DNA of 64,000 bases from Nymphaea colorata. Its lineage: Eukaryota > Streptophyta > Magnoliopsida > Nymphaeales > Nymphaeaceae. Shown piece by piece: positions 1-21,165 of this stretch. How positions within the stretch are numbered: the first letter of the stretch is position 1; every line of letters starts with the position of its first letter. The position numbers and the translations under genes are program-made. The stretch spans positions 5,527,503-5,591,502 of the forward strand of contig NC_045143.1 in NCBI RefSeq assembly GCF_008831285.2. The letters are read 5' to 3'. The notes under the pieces are model-generated. The model made no database searches and was not told the DNA's origin. It saw nothing but the letters and a program-made list of their open reading frames with translations.

Positions 1-850
1 CTTCGACCTCGATAGAGCTGCTTATATCCACGAGAATAGTGCTCCTCTAGCACTCGCTTTGATCTTGAAGGCCCCTTCCAAGTTTCCCAACCTTACTAGG
101 CCTCCCCGAGCAATAGACCTGCCGGCTCGAAAGTCCGTGTGAAATTTTTTGCTTTCCGGCTACCACTTGCCTACGATAAAGGGAAAAAACGAGATTCTTG
201 GATTGCGCCTTTCGCATGAATGTCACTTTTAAGAGAACATTGTTTATTGCTAATATTTTACGACCTTCTATCATTCAATTACATTTTTAATGCTTTGCTT
301 TTCTTTTATTGTTTTAAGTTTTTATTTACAGTTCAGTTAGGAGAATTCATCTTCATTGTAAAACCATCAAGGTTATACCCTTGTCAGCTTGTGCAGTCTT
401 ACCACCTGATTGCACTATACCTCTTGAGGCTAATAAATATAATTTAAAGATCAAACATTTTCAGACAGTTTTTACGAAAAAAGTATGCTTTTTATTTAAT
501 TTTTTTTTTTACAATTACAAGGGAAACAAATCCCAATCACATCTATCAGAAAGATAACACAAATAGTGCACAATCATTCGGGAAAAGAATCATCCTACCA
601 AGTAACATAATACAACACTTTATCGACACAACACATCATTAAGATAGTACCAAATATTTACTGTCTATGTACACATGACACAGACAATCTATCAGCAACA
701 GCATCAACTATTGGAATCCATACCGTCAAAGTAAAATATACTTCCAGCTACAGGACATTGCCAGGCCTCCCCAGCAACAGGACAAGCAATCAAGATCTTC
801 TGAAAACCAAGCAATCGACCATAAGAGCTGTGGCAGCTAATTCTTTTAGT
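1..850. other. Gene-free stretch, left edge
   Basis: No reading frame here has recognisable protein similarity or a convincing splice pattern. The first 220 bases are less AT-rich than what follows, and the antisense frame at 47-274 has no family resemblance that I can see. I see no RNA gene or clear transposon end. Confidence 0.4.
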
Positions 851-929
851 TAACCATGTTATACTTTCAGGTGATTTTGTTTTTTCCTTTTTGGTGTTAT
901 GTGTTTTGGTGGGTAGCTGACATTGTCAA

Positions 930-1770
930 GAAATTAAACTCAGCAACATCCTGTTTTATATGGAGCGGTCATTCTTCCAACAAATTTGTGCCTCCCATTG
1001 CTTGGAAGCACATGTGCAGATCGATTTATGAGCGTGGGATTGGTCTCAGAAATAGGGATATGAGCCTGGCGCTGTGGCGCATTTAACTAACATGGCTGTT
1101 CTGATCTGCATCAATCTTCATGGACAAGGCTTGTAAACAGAAAGTACTTCAGGTTTTTTAGTTTGTAGACTTTCAAATCTGGCAAGAAATGTTCCGGTGT
1201 CTTGGAAAATAGGTGCAGGTCAGGTTAAATTTGCGTGATCGATGGGATTCCTGTTGCCTCCATTCAGTTCTGTCAGTGAGAGAATTTGCTGTCTTTGAGT
1301 AAGAGCTATCTTTCTAGGTAGCAGATGTCCCAATGACTTGATTTTGGAGCCAGAGTTTAAAAATTTACTGGTGAGACTTGGTATACGCGTCCTTGGCCTG
1401 AGCGGTTAGTGATTCTTTTGCTTGATGGTAAAGATATTGGAAGCCTTGAATCCAGAGACTTGAGCGAGATTAAGGTTGTATGAAGAATCTGGCCGAAGAG
1501 ATCAAGGGAATTTGGGGAGGATGTGTGGAATGTTTCCTGTTTCTGCTCAAGGATAAACCAGAAGATCTGCTTGAAAGCCGAACTTGGTTTTTATCTCTGG
1601 AAGATGGCCTGTCAAAGGGAGCTTTTCATCCAAATCATTTATAGATGTCATAGCGACAAAAGGATTCCGGCGTTTGGCGTTAGATTTGATGGTGGACAGA
1701 CTCACGTGACTCCTTGGCAGTTAAATCATCCTTGTGTGAGCAGGATGCTAACAATACAAATATAGAGTGT
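930..1770 (+). mobile_element. Decayed LINE (non-LTR retrotransposon) remnant
   Basis: The frame at 856-1086 encodes text typical of the C-terminal part of plant LINE reverse transcriptases: FIWSG, then KFVPPIAWKHMC, then GIGLRNRDMSLALW. In intact elements this stretch joins the polymerase thumb to the Cys/His zf-RVT region. The frame is broken by stops just after 1086 and shifts several times, and further weakly LINE-like text follows to about 1,770. No 5' end, endonuclease or poly(A) tail could be placed, so this is a dead internal fragment. The family call rests on the first 45 residues only. Confidence 0.55.
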
Positions 1771-1899
1771 AGAAGACTTCCCATTCCCCTTACGAGAGAG
1801 AATCCTATGCTGCGTTTGGGCCTTACGTAGAACACGATATAACCATTGGCATCCTTTAAGGAGCGCAGCAATTCCACCCTTTACGATCCCAAAAGAATA

Positions 1900-4023
1900 A
1901 CACCCACAAAAATCAAACTGTCATAAGGAGGCCCAGTTCTGTGCTTTACAGCGTTGTATCCCCTTGATTGTTGTTTGTCATGTTTGGCTATCTGTGGATG
2001 TTGCCTTAGAGTTTTATTGCTTCCACATCTGAAGGCTGATTGGAAATTTTGTTCACTGATTTTTTAAAATTTTTTATATTGCTTTTTGTGTGATTAATGA
2101 AGGTAAAAGGCCTATCCAACATGTCGTTTTCTAATAATAAGGGAGATATCATGTTGTTCTCCTTCCAGAGAATGCCTATATCAAAAAGGGCAAAATTGTC
2201 ATTGAATTTAATGCACATTAAATAACGGGTGGACTTAGATCTAAAACGTGAATTAAAAAAAAATGTGGGCGTTTTGAGAGTTATGAAGGAAGGTTGGGGC
2301 TCATATTAGTCATGAGTTGAGAAAGGAGTTTCGGGCTCTGGGATGAGAAAGGAGTTAAACTCTAAGAGATTTAGTCTCCCTCGCCCTTACTAATGATGAA
2401 TGGAGAAAGCCGGCCAGAATCTCAGGTGCGTTGAGCCGGGCAGCAGCGAACCGGAGACCGGAACCCCCATATTTGAACAGCTAGGATTTTTTATTCATGC
2501 TTTTCAATAGTAAGTTTTTATTAAATTTTAATTTTTTTAATTTTATGATTTCCACAAGTGGGATTCTTCTTAATTGTCTGACATTTTTTTACTGTTGGGG
2601 TGCATTATTTACATGCTTTAAACTTTAAACAAGCAAAGCAGCATGGCATGAAGTCAATATCCTCATCTATGCCTTTTTGTCCGAAGGGGCATAGCTGGTC
2701 TAGCTAGCGGGCTTGAAAACTGTAGGTTGATAGTTCTATTTTTCATGGACGCTTTTCTCTTGGGTCTTATAAGGTGAGACATGACATTGAATGGAAGGCA
2801 CCACTCTCAAGCTTGGACACAACTCTCGACCTACATAACATGCTGGCGTTGTTCACATAATTATTTTTGTCATAAGTAAAATTTTAGTCAACTTATGAAG
2901 ATGAAGATGAAAGTTTTTTAACTAAAAATTGAATAAGGTTAAATTTTTATCAGAAAAATGTTTGTAAGGGGATGTTTGATATATGTAATACGTTGTTACT
3001 GTCTCATGAATCTGCCTCGAAAAATCAAATAAATATTCTCATTAATTTATCAAAGAGAAACTTTTTTTTTCTTTTCTAGTTGACAAGGAAGAAATGCCAT
3101 TGTCCAAGTGAAGGCTCAAGGCTCTCTTTTCCCGTGTCTTTTTAAGGTTATGATTGCTTTTGGTGCTTCGGGGTGACATTTTACTTTACTTCAACTTACA
3201 TATCAGTGCTTCATTTTTCAACATAAAGAATTACTGCTATAAGAATTCAAAATGAGAATTAGCCGCCTATCAACCCCTATTTAAATATTCTCTTTTACAT
3301 TCTTTTCCTTTATAGGAGACTGTCCCTGCTTAAAAAAACTTAAGCACTTGTGCATGTAAATGAAGTAATGTTCATCTTCACTAGGCCTGATTGGACTTGC
3401 AAACGTTGATTATCACATTATTTTCCTTATTGTAAACTCTAATATTTAATATTGCTAACTTTCCAGTCATATAAAATTGAATGTTCATTACAAGCCACAT
3501 ATTTTAACAATAAAAATGATTTATTAAAGCTTAATCTTGCTAACTAAATTGGTGGCATATATGAAAACCGTCTCTGGTATTCTCTTTACATTAATGTTAA
3601 GCCAATAATATGAATCTCAATCACTATGGCCTGAATTGTTTTTTTTGTATTATTAAAATAAGTAAAACTAATCTATCATTTAAAAAATCGTAAAGGTAGC
3701 ACAATCGGCCACCCTGGTTTGACTTACTACTCTTCCAACCTTAATAACAAACAGCGTGGCAACAACTACTTAAGGGACATTATTGCCATATTAATAACAA
3801 TGCATATTTTTATTCCACTTTGTAATAAACACATTAAAAAATAATATATAATTAACAAAATAACGTCACTTTAATGCAATTGGGCACGTGGGCATTTATG
3901 AATGAAAATCTTCCAGTCTCACAAGGTAGATCTAAATATGTGGATCCGCTTCCTGATGTTTCATGCCAAGTAGATTTGCTTAAAAAATGTCTCCAAACGA
4001 TGGGTGTTGCGACAGTTTGTACT
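1900..4023. other. Gene-free AT-rich spacer
   Basis: No coding, RNA or repeat structure that I can support. The frames present are short and have no family resemblance. A slightly GC-richer patch at about 2,390-2,470 has no identifiable content. Confidence 0.4.
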
Positions 4024-4199
4024 TAGTGGTGGAGCCAGAAATTTTTGTTAGTTGAACATTATTTCAAGAATCTATATTTTTAGGGGAAACTAGTGTATAT
4101 AAATAAACAAATATTTAAAAACGCCTATACGCAGATAATAAAATTGTTTCGAGCTAGTGTGGACCACTGCTTATCGGCCAATATCTGGCTTTGCCACTG
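4024..4199. mobile_element. hAT-like MITE, copy at 4.0 kb
   Basis: A 176-base element. It begins TAGTGGTGGAGCCAGAAAT and ends ATATCTGGCTTTGCCACTG, which is the near-complement of the start. The flanks TTTGTACT (4016-4023) and TTTGTTAC (4200-4207) look like a diverged 8-base target duplication. It has no coding capacity. The ends match other elements in this window (for example 8149-8316 and 28551-28748). Assignment to the hAT superfamily is inferred from the 8-base duplication and the CAGNGGCGGAGCCA-type end. Confidence 0.6.
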
Positions 4200-4439
4200 T
4201 TTGTTACCGTTCCATGATTGGGGTTTAGATTTATGAAACGGATGTTTTGTTAATCTATCTCAATTTTTGAAGTAAATTTCAGTCACAAACTGTTTCTATT
4301 ACTACTATGTCCCCAAGATAATCACTCTGAATCATGTTTAAAAATGTTTGACTTCAAATCTTCAAATTGTGTTTGTTTCATCCACAGATCTGCGGATTTA
4401 AGGTCGAACTCCCCAAAATCTGACTTAGAATCCCTAAAA

Positions 4440-4790
4440 TCTCAACACATTTTTTTTTGAAAAAATAAAAAAAAAAGCAATAAGTTAAATGACCATTTAA
4501 AACTTAAAAAGGACGTGTTCTTTTAAATGTAAAAAACGAAAAAATGTGTTTTCTCACCCTTTTCAGTTTTTTTTTTTATTTTCTATTTTTTATTTGTTGC
4601 AAATCTACTTATCTTGTGATGTTTGTGTTAATAGTTTCTCACTTATCTTATTTTTTCTTAATTTTAGTTTTTTAAAAATTTTAAATATCGTATTTTCTCA
4701 TTTTTTTCAAGCTCGTTGTATTATATTCGAGAAAAACCTCACCATTTAAAACTCATAGACTAATTTGTGACCATGGCAAAATCACAACTT
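4440..4790. repeat. AT-rich dispersed repeat, copy 1 of 3
   Basis: This block shares ordered landmarks with 6390-6735 and 56750-57120: a homopolymer-rich start with AAAAACGAAAAAA, then TTTTTTATTTGTTGCAAATC, then GTTTGTGTTA or similar, then a CGTATTTT / TTTTTCAAGCTC stretch, and finally an end reading CGAGAAAAACCTCACCATTT followed by AAAACTC. No terminal inverted repeat or target duplication could be fixed, so the element class is unknown. Confidence 0.6.
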
Positions 4791-5689
4791 TTAATGGAGT
4801 ATCGAATCTTAGGATTATCAAAGGCAACCCGAATATATATATTTTTTTTAATTCTTGTAAGCATGGCGCATGGGACCATTTTATGTTTCAAAACTGGCAG
4901 TGTAGAGCAATAAAAAGATTTGTCAACTGAAGCGTTAGATGGAGCCCGTATTCTCGTTTCTCATCACATGATCACCTACCTCACCTCACCTCACCTCAGT
5001 CCATAATGCAGATGATTGCTTTTCCTTTTTCCCTTATGTGGGGCTCATTGTTAAAGTTGTCTGCTCTAAAAGATTTTTCATGGCATGATCTACGGGTTCT
5101 TCTGAAAAAGACAACAAGACAAGCAGTAATGAATATATAGAGAGGACGAGGCCGTGCTCTATGTAACCATGTGATGATTCCTTTCTTATAGATATAAAAT
5201 TAAGGGAGGCATGTACTGCCTCACGCCCATTGCTCATTGAGTCTCTCTTTCTCTCTTTTTCCAAGTGATGAGTAGCGCAACAACCAGTTAGTTGGGTGGA
5301 GTTAGATTTTTATAGAGTGCCATTATGAAGCCAAGTAGACCAGCTCATGTTCCTTCCTCTCCTCTCTCTCACACACATGCACACACACACACATACACAT
5401 ATATATGTAAGCATGTAGTTAGCAGATTGTATATTTCAAAAATCATCTGGACCATCAATTCCAAGAAAATTAAAGATAGAGATTAAATTGCAAATATGGA
5501 GGTTAAGCTATCTTTTCAAGAGTCCGAAGTACCTTTTAGAGGAGGAGATGATAAGAGAAAACTAAATGAGTTTCCTTACATGGGAGCTTTTGTTTCCTTA
5601 TTGGGGTATTTCAAGGTCTGAAAAAAAAAACAACAACTTAACTTTTATATTTGTAAGTTAATCTCTATTATCTAATCTTCTTAGAATCA

Positions 5690-5870
5690 TAGGTGGAGAT
5701 ATATCGAAGCTGCTATGGGGCACTAACACCAGCTCATCAAAAATTTATATAGAAGAACTTGAAATTACACTATGATAATTCAAAAATTATATGTTGTGTG
5801 CACACCAGACTGATGACTCAAGTGCTCTTCAGCTAAAAAACCCCAGATTCATCACTGCATGAAGTTAACG
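5690..5870. mobile_element. hAT-like MITE family, degraded copy
   Basis: GGTGGAGATATATCGAAGCT and the later CACTATGATAATTCAAAAAT match the internal order of the copy at 56602 (GGTGGAGATACATGGAGCTT, then ACATGATAACTCAAAAATTA). The right end and target duplication are not recognisable, so the limits are approximate. Confidence 0.4.
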
Positions 5871-6070
5871 ACTTAGATGATTTTCATTGAAATATATATA
5901 TATATGTGTGTGTGTGTAGTATCTTTTAAGGATGTTAAGATGAAATAATTAAGTCTCAACTCAACTGGTCGGTAAAGATGAAATGGTGAAGGACTTTATT
6001 TTGAAGAAGGTTCAGATGAAAGAGTGGTGCTCTTTTGGTGATCGATGCAGGGCGAAGGAAATTCTCTACC

Positions 6071-6231
6071 GTTCAAGAAAAAGGAACAAAATCACCATAC
6101 TTTTACACAGAAACAGGTGAAGTTGCATCCAGACAAGCAGTTTAGTGTCTGTTCAAGAAAAATTGAAAAAAATCACCATATTTTTATACAGAAATTGTGG
6201 AGAAGCTGTATCCAGAGGAGCAGTTTAGTGT
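6071..6231 (+). repeat. Diverged tandem duplication, about 80 bp unit
   Basis: Two units, 6071-6150 and 6151-6231, each begin GTTCAAGAAAAA, contain ATCACCATA.TTTT and CAGAAA, and end with GCAGTTTAGTGT. A reading frame at 6045-6248 runs through both, but its repetitive basic product resembles no family I know, so I treat it as chance. Confidence 0.55.
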
Positions 6232-6389
6232 TTGATGGAGAAAGATGAACCACTTGACTCGCGCCCACAGAATTTATTTAGAGGAGAAAGGTAGCAAGAA
6301 CAGAAGAGAAACTATCCAAGAGTCCCACCAGCCGCACAATGTTTTTTACAAGATGAGAAAAATAGGGCTCTGGATGTAAATTACGTTTG

Positions 6390-6735
6390 TAACCTTTTCA
6401 AAAAAACACATTTAAAAAAAAAATTAAAACGAAAAAACGTGTTTTTAAAGCATTTTTAACATGTTTTTTTCTCGTTTTTTCACTGTTTTCATTTTTTTCA
6501 GTTTTTTTTAATACCAAGCAGTATTTTTTTTCATTTTCATTTTTTATTTGCTGCAAATCTATTCGATGTTTGAGTTATTTATTTTTCACTTATTTTATTT
6601 TTCCTCGATTTTTAGCTTTTGATTTTTTTTTAAAAGTTATCGTATTTTTTCTGTTTTTTTAAGCTCACCATATTTTATTCGAAAAAAACCTCGCCGTTTA
6701 AAACTCCGAGTCGTTATTTGCGACTATAAGATATC
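6390..6735. repeat. AT-rich dispersed repeat, copy 2 of 3
   Basis: Same ordered landmarks as the copies at 4440-4790 and 56750-57120, including TTTATTTGCTGCAAATCTAT, ATCGTATTTTTTC and the terminal AAAACCTCGCCGTTTAAAAC followed by CGTTATTTGCGACTAT. It contains an additional homopolymer-rich stretch. Confidence 0.6.
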
Positions 6736-7308
6736 TATCTTTGACATTGTGTGAATAAAACAGCGAATCTACTTAAAACTATCAGTTGAATAGTCTGGGC
6801 GGAGCTAATCCACTTATCTCTATATCAGTGTTGCAAAGATCGATGCTATCAACGAACAAAATCTGCAGTTATGAATCAGCCAAAGTACTCAAAACTCATT
6901 TTGGAAAAAGAGTAAATAGAAATATACAAACACAAACAAATTATTCCTTAAACTATTTTAAAATATAGTTAAAGTTGACCATTGAGAATCTTGATCCAAA
7001 ATTAAATCGGCTGGCCAATTTAGGTTGATTTAACACAGCTCCATGTGCCCAATAGCAATATAGGAATTGGGTCAAACTTTTCTTATTACAATTGAAGTCA
7101 TCCCAGCAGCACACAATTTAATTAAATAGACTTTACCTTAAGTCGAATAAATGGGAGTTGAATCTCTGGTTCAATTACAAATTCCAGTCACCCCAGGCCA
7201 CGTACTAAGCCAAGGTGACCGGATCCTGTTCTTACCAGACCCATCCAATTGAATCCAGATTCATGTGGGCAGTGCATGTGCATGGTCAACCTATTCAAAA
7301 ATGCATAG

Positions 7309-7477
7309 AGCCTTCAAGTATATAACATAAAATGATTGAGAAGGGTATTGAGCAAATTAAGGAGGGGACCCAATATATGAATAAGTAAATGGTTGGAGAT
7401 TGATTGCCCATATATAAATAAAAGAAAATTGCAAGACCGTGTGGGCAACTGCCCGCACATGCCCAGCTCGGCCGCTA
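7309..7477. mobile_element. hAT-like MITE, copy with lost left end
   Basis: The right end reads GTGTGGGCAACTGCCCGCAC followed by CAGCTCGGCCGCTA, related to the ends near 18,520 and 25,210. The flanks ATGCATAG (7301-7308) and ATGTTTAG (7478-7485) match at 6 of 8 bases and may be an aged target duplication. The left terminal repeat is not clear. Confidence 0.4.
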
Positions 7478-8148
7478 ATGTTTAGCTCAACACCAACATT
7501 GAAACTCCCCTTCTATTATCATTCTCCAAGTATGGTGACATATCCATGATGTGTTAGAGTTAAGGAATGAGGATACTTCATTTTCCAGAGAGAGAGAGAA
7601 GTTGACTCACTGGTCTTTGTTTACGTCTGTGAACAGATGCACAGCTTTGAACATTGTACAAAAGCTTTTGTTTGTTGAAAAGCAAACGTTTTCTATAGGC
7701 TCACTTGGTCAAAATCTCTTTATGGAATGTTACGCCAAATTAAATAACTAAAAACCACCAGATTGGGTTGCGTGTACAAGGGTGTGCATGCAACAAGCAT
7801 GCACCAAAGGGGGAGGAGGCATTTTTGAAGTGTTTTTATAAAGGAAATGAATATTTTAAACTCTTCTCATTTTTCACAGTGTTTTTCTACCCCTTTTAAA
7901 AAGTTTTTTTTTTTTTTAATTGAAGTATTTTGGTCATCGCCACCCTGTGCATGTAACCAGCTTCAAAAAACCACATGAGCAGCCTTCTTTGTGCGTTAAC
8001 ACACTAAGGTTGTGTTTGATAAGGTTGTGTTTGATAGCTTCACATCTTAAATCTGAAGTTGACCTGAAATCTCTTTTATGTGGGACTCACAAAGTAAGTA
8101 AATTGGATGTTACTGCTATGTAAAGAAAGAAGATTTGAAATCCTCAAT

Positions 8149-8316
8149 CAGTAGTGAAGCTATTCGTTGGCTGGTGCCCATGCCAGCCTATCGAAAATTT
8201 CATATAATGTGTTAACTTTACACTGTTATGACTTTAAATTTATATATAATGCCCACATCAAAGTTATGTCACCTACACAAGTACCCCACTGATGAAAAAT
8301 GATGGCTCCACCTCTG
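8149..8316. mobile_element. hAT-like MITE with perfect 8-bp target duplication
   Basis: A 168-base element flanked on both sides by TCCTCAAT (8141-8148 and 8317-8324), a perfect 8-base direct duplication. It starts CAGTAGTGAAGC and ends GATGGCTCCACCTCTG, whose complement is CAGAGGTGGAGCCATC. There is no coding capacity. An 8-base duplication with CAG-type ends is the usual signature of hAT elements. This copy fixes the boundaries for the rest of the family in the window. Confidence 0.75.
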
Positions 8317-9313
8317 TCCTCAATATACTGCAAAGACCTGAGATTTCATGTCCGGTGGAAAGGGGTCCAACAATTATATCCTTAGAACAGAGATCCTCTA
8401 ATGTTCTTAGATCACCTCAGATCTCATAGTCAATGTAAACAAACGTCTCCTAAAGGCATTGTTGAGACAAATTAAGACACATGATCGAACCCATTTATCT
8501 TCTTGACAAACAAAAAATTATAGGAAATTTCAGTAAAGCCAACTGGTAAAGTAGGAGTAAACCAGCCTAATAATTAAGAAAGTGATGCAGCCCACTCTAA
8601 TGGTAGGGAAGAAAAAGTAGAATTACAAGAAAAGTAAATAAAAATGAAACAGAAATAAAACAAGAATCAACAAAGGAGATTAAGGCAAACTCAAACAATA
8701 AATCTTCATTAACTGTCAAAAGAACAAAACCCTTAGATAGGACTTCTTATGCATGTTGGCTCTTTGCATCCAAACCTAAAATGAAAGGAGAGGGCCAAAC
8801 ACGATACTTCAATGAAGTAGATGAAAGAATTTAAATGAAACAGATAAATATGGATCCATCCTAAGATCTAAACTAGATAGACTAGCTCCTGCGTCAGAAA
8901 GCCATTTGTTTAACTTTAAACTTTATTATGGTATTAAGATTAACAAGCCGTAAACCAGCGTTGATTCGAAAGCAACCGCGTAAGTAATTGAGGATTTTCT
9001 GGATCTCAGATTCTCAGTCTTGAGTTGCTTGAAGAAACAGGCAAGCGTGGAATTACCCATGATGATTCTTGCCAAAAGCTTAGATCCGACGGTTTGAAAC
9101 AGATGTTCGAAATAAAATACAGATACCATTTTATCATCTTATGGAATAAGCCTAATGTCAACCGCCATGATCATTTTTTACGCAGCTTGAGCAGATGCTT
9201 CATTGGTAATCAAAGGTGTACATGGAGTTTACTTCAAATAGATTGTTAACTCATCTTTTTCAGATAGAGATATAGAGAGAAAGAAGCTCCAGGAAATCCC
9301 AAGAATTGTAGAG

Positions 9314-10378
9314 ATGATGAAAGGCATGGACGCTTCTAACAGGTACTACGTACCAGCCATTGTAGCCGGATATGCTCTGTCCTCAGCCTTACTTGCCATT
9401 ATCAACAAATTCGCAGTCACCATGTTCTCTTTTCCAGCCATCCTCACCGCACTGCAGTACCTGACTTCCGTCGTCGGCGTTCGGTCATTTTCTATGCTTG
9501 GCCTCCTTCAACACGATCCCTTCACATATGACATGGCCCGCAAATTTCTCCCTGCAGCTACCATCTTCTACCTCGCCGTTTTCACCAACACCAACCTCCT
9601 TAAGAACGCAAACGTAGACACATTCATTGTTTTCAGATCCCTAACACCTCTTCTGGTCGCTGTTTCTGATACAGTTTTCAGAAAGCAACCTTGGCCATCA
9701 AGAGCTACATTTGCATCCTTGGTAGTGATTCTTGCTGGTGCAGTTGGGTATGTCTCTTGTGATTCAACGTTCACACTAACTGCTTATTCATGGGCTTTCG
9801 CGTATCTGGTGGTCATAACCACAGAGATGGTCTACATAAAGCATCTGGTTATGAATCTCGGATTGAGTACCTGGGGTTTTGTTTACTACAACAATCTGAT
9901 TTCTTTGATGATTGCGCCGGTTTTCTGGTTAATGACCGGAGAATTCCAGGAAATTTTGGCCCTCTTGAATCCCAAAAAGCTTGCTGAAGGAGATTCAGAT
10001 TCGAACACCATGATCACAGCAATAGCAGTCGCTGCATCATGTGTCTTTGGGCTCTCAATAAGCTTCTTCGGGTTCGCAGCAAGGAAGGCTATTTCTGCTA
10101 CAGCATTTACTGTAACTGGAGTGGTGAACAAGTTGCTCACCGTGTTGATCAATGTGGCAGTTTGGGACAAACATGCCACCCCTTCTGGGCTGGGTTTTTT
10201 GCTGGTGACAATTGGGGGAGGAGCGATGTATCAGCAGTCGGTGAGGAAGCCATTACCAAAGCCAGAACATAAAAGTGACGTAGAAAAAGCAACAGAAGAT
10301 CACAGAGAGGAAATAGAAGGGCTGATGGATGGCCATCAAGACTTCAAAGAAGAATCTACGAAAAATTTTGTGAAATAG
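9314..10378 (+). CDS. GFT1: Golgi GDP-fucose transporter, GFT1/GONST4-like
   Basis: An intronless 354-residue membrane protein of the drug/metabolite transporter, nucleotide-sugar transporter family. It should import GDP-L-fucose into the Golgi lumen in exchange for GMP, for fucosylation of cell-wall polymers and glycoproteins. Visible features are about ten hydrophobic segments; FLPAATIFYLAVFTNTNLL (78-96) and NANVDTFIVFRSLTPLL (98-114); ITTEMVYIKH (168-177); and GVVNK (269-273), the GxxNK nucleotide-binding motif of the GDP-sugar group. The tail from about residue 315 is acidic and hydrophilic, as expected facing the cytosol. FRSLTPLLVA and AGAVGYV fit the GFT1/GONST4 branch better than GONST3. 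Met-1, Met-2 and Met-5 are all possible starts; I use the first. A polypyrimidine tract ending in CAG just upstream (about 9,250-9,263) may be the 3' end of a 5'UTR intron. No lesions are seen. Confidence 0.88.
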   Translation: MMKGMDASNRYYVPAIVAGYALSSALLAIINKFAVTMFSFPAILTALQYLTSVVGVRSFSMLGLLQHDPFTYDMARKFLPAATIFYLAVFTNTNLLKNANVDTFIVFRSLTPLLVAVSDTVFRKQPWPSRATFASLVVILAGAVGYVSCDSTFTLTAYSWAFAYLVVITTEMVYIKHLVMNLGLSTWGFVYYNNLISLMIAPVFWLMTGEFQEILALLNPKKLAEGDSDSNTMITAIAVAASCVFGLSISFFGFAARKAISATAFTVTGVVNKLLTVLINVAVWDKHATPSGLGFLLVTIGGGAMYQQSVRKPLPKPEHKSDVEKATEDHREEIEGLMDGHQDFKEESTKNFVK

Positions 10379-12577
10379 GACATTGTTCTGCAGATGCTAC
10401 GATCTCTCACCAGGATATCTTTCTCTTTGTTTGATATCAGGAAAGTGGTACAGCTTGTTCTCACTTCTCAAGAATTTGTAAGCACCAACAGCAATTTATA
10501 TCTATGGTTAACACAGTAGCAAGTTCAAAAATTCAGGGAGTGAAATGACCTGTTTGTAACGGTTCGTTTTCATGTTTTTTTTTTCCCGGAACTACTCGCC
10601 ATTAACTCTGTTCTGCTTGTTAGTGGAATAATACTTTCAACGCTCTGTTTTCCTTAATCAGTTGACAGATATGTTCATAGAAGTAAATGGTTAAATTGAC
10701 ATATAGCTACAAAGATTATTGTTAGTAACAGAGAAATGACTTCAAAAGAACCGAACTGGGGAGTCAGTATCGTATAGATCACTGACAAATGAAGTTTAGA
10801 AACAGCTATGAAAAATTAGTAACCGCACAATTGAGTTTCCTTTTATCCTAATTATTCACGTAACGTGGCTCAATTGAACTTAAGTACCACACCGCGGAGA
10901 CCACATCAAAAGGACATCTTTTCATAGACAATTAAAGCAAATACTCCACATTATGAAAAGAAAAAAAAGAAAGAAAGAGAAGTCTTAGCCTAAAACAAAT
11001 ATTCGAATTCTTATCAGGCACTCTGAGATTCTGAAGAATGCCTGCTCACTCTCCGATTTTTCTAGTGTTCAGCTTACCCTCCGAGCAGTTGTGTTCATTA
11101 GATCAAGCATATAGAACAAGATCATATAATGACGGCAGACGTTGGCAGACTCTAATTGAACAGATATAATGACAGAAAAAATATGACGCATGTGGACATC
11201 CAAAGGCATGGTGTATGTAGATGGTGTAGCGGTGAGGGGTTAATGCCATGTTGGGTAGTGGGCCTAGTGGCTCTTCATTGTGCGCATGGTTCGCTATATA
11301 TGACGAGACAAGGAGGTAAGTGATGTGCCTTGGGGGACTGCTAGTTGTTCCTTTTCCTTTCTTCATCTAATGAAAGAACGTGTTGTGTGGCGGCCATCCT
11401 AGCCATATCTATCTTGTGTATGAAACAAAACCAGCAGGTATGAATTTCCTGTTTTCTTCAACAATTAATAAGACGAAACTGGGAAACCAAATTAAAGTTC
11501 TAAAAGGGACAGCCATCGAGAGAGCGTGATTACAGTAATCGAACTGACCATTAAGGTCCCTCTTCCATATATGGTAGTAGAACAATGTGCAGATGAGTCC
11601 CATCAAGTAGTTGAGCCCAGGCTCACCCACATTGATTTTATAAATTGCAGTGCTCGAGACTTGTTTGATTTCTCTCTCTCTCCCTCTCCCTCTCTCTCTC
11701 TCTTAATTGACCCTTCTTTGGAAGCAGCTAAATGACCATGAGATGTGGCTTGTTCTATGACATCCGTTGTAGCTTTCAAATCCTAAAGAACGGCACCAAG
11801 GGGTGTAGCATATTTAGTTGAGGTGGTGGTCCGTGGGAGCTAGATTGTCAGTTTGATTGTTGTGGGCGTTATTTTTCTGTACTGCAAATGGTGGATATCT
11901 TATATTACAGTTGATTGGTGTATGACTTCCCACATAAGTTTTGAAGAACCCCGAGAACAGGAGGAAGAAGGCAAGGTAATCTTCACCTGTCATCGAATCA
12001 CCAAACCTATAGAACGGGGAATGATTCATATGAAAGTTGAACCAACTGCGACTGCTGCTTTGCTCATCCATACCGTCCATGATTCCAGGCACATCTATAA
12101 CTTTGTAAAGCTTTTGTTTCCTGCAGAACTTTTGCCAAAAATGGCGGCTTCTCGTCTACTTCCCTTACTTTTATCTAACAAGGCAAACTTCTGTCCAGCA
12201 AAATTTTGCCATTTACCCACCCTTTTAACTCAGTCAAACTTTTTCCCCTCGTGAAGACGAAAAGACCCTTTCTAAACTGGATCACCACCTTATCTTGTAA
12301 GACTTGCTCATTCAGCCAAACATGATATATATATATATATATTCTTTTCCTATTCAACCAAACCTTGCAAAACTTTTGCTAGACATATATTTTGACTAGA
12401 AAAAATTTCCACATTCCAAAGTTTTTCTTATGACAAAAGATTTTGTCTTGAATAAAAGAACCCCTAGAGCACAATATGCCAACCTTTATAAACATTTCTC
12501 CTACGAGGCAAATGATGATAAATAACTTGCATCACTAATAAAAACAATTAATGACTACATACTTTCGAATTTTTATG
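10379..12577. other. Intergenic, between convergent GFT1-like and GL2-like genes
   Basis: Holds the 3' flanks of two convergent genes. Short frames such as 11853-12254 (+) have no family resemblance. There is a CT-rich run at about 11,672-11,702 and a short (AT)n at about 12,326-12,342. I see no gene or element. Confidence 0.45.
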
Positions 12578-21088
<8,511 letters not shown>

Positions 21089-21121
21089 CCGTCGTCGAAT
21101 GTGCGCCGGAAAACTCGACCC

Positions 21122-21165
21122 CCAAAGAGAGAGAGAGGGAGAGAGAGAGAGAGAGAGAAGGTTTG
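21122..21165. repeat. GA/CT tract in the 5' leader of the GL2-like gene
   Basis: A run of GA dinucleotides starts about 35 bases upstream of the ATG and reads as CT repeats in the transcript. Pyrimidine-rich leaders and GAGA sites bound by BBR/BPC proteins are common in plant developmental genes. A regulatory role here is an inference. Confidence 0.5.

Noticed and set aside
2390-2480. GC-richer patch containing GAGCCGGGCAGCAGCGAACC
   Set aside because: Considered as a transposon end or structural RNA, but no pairing partner, repeat copy or RNA fold could be supported.
9568-9774. Antisense open frame within the GFT1-like gene
   Set aside because: The plus-strand frame has clear family similarity over its whole length; this is a shadow.
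11853-12254. 133-codon open frame downstream of GFT1-like
   Set aside because: No family resemblance, no splice or start context, and an equally long antisense frame overlaps it.
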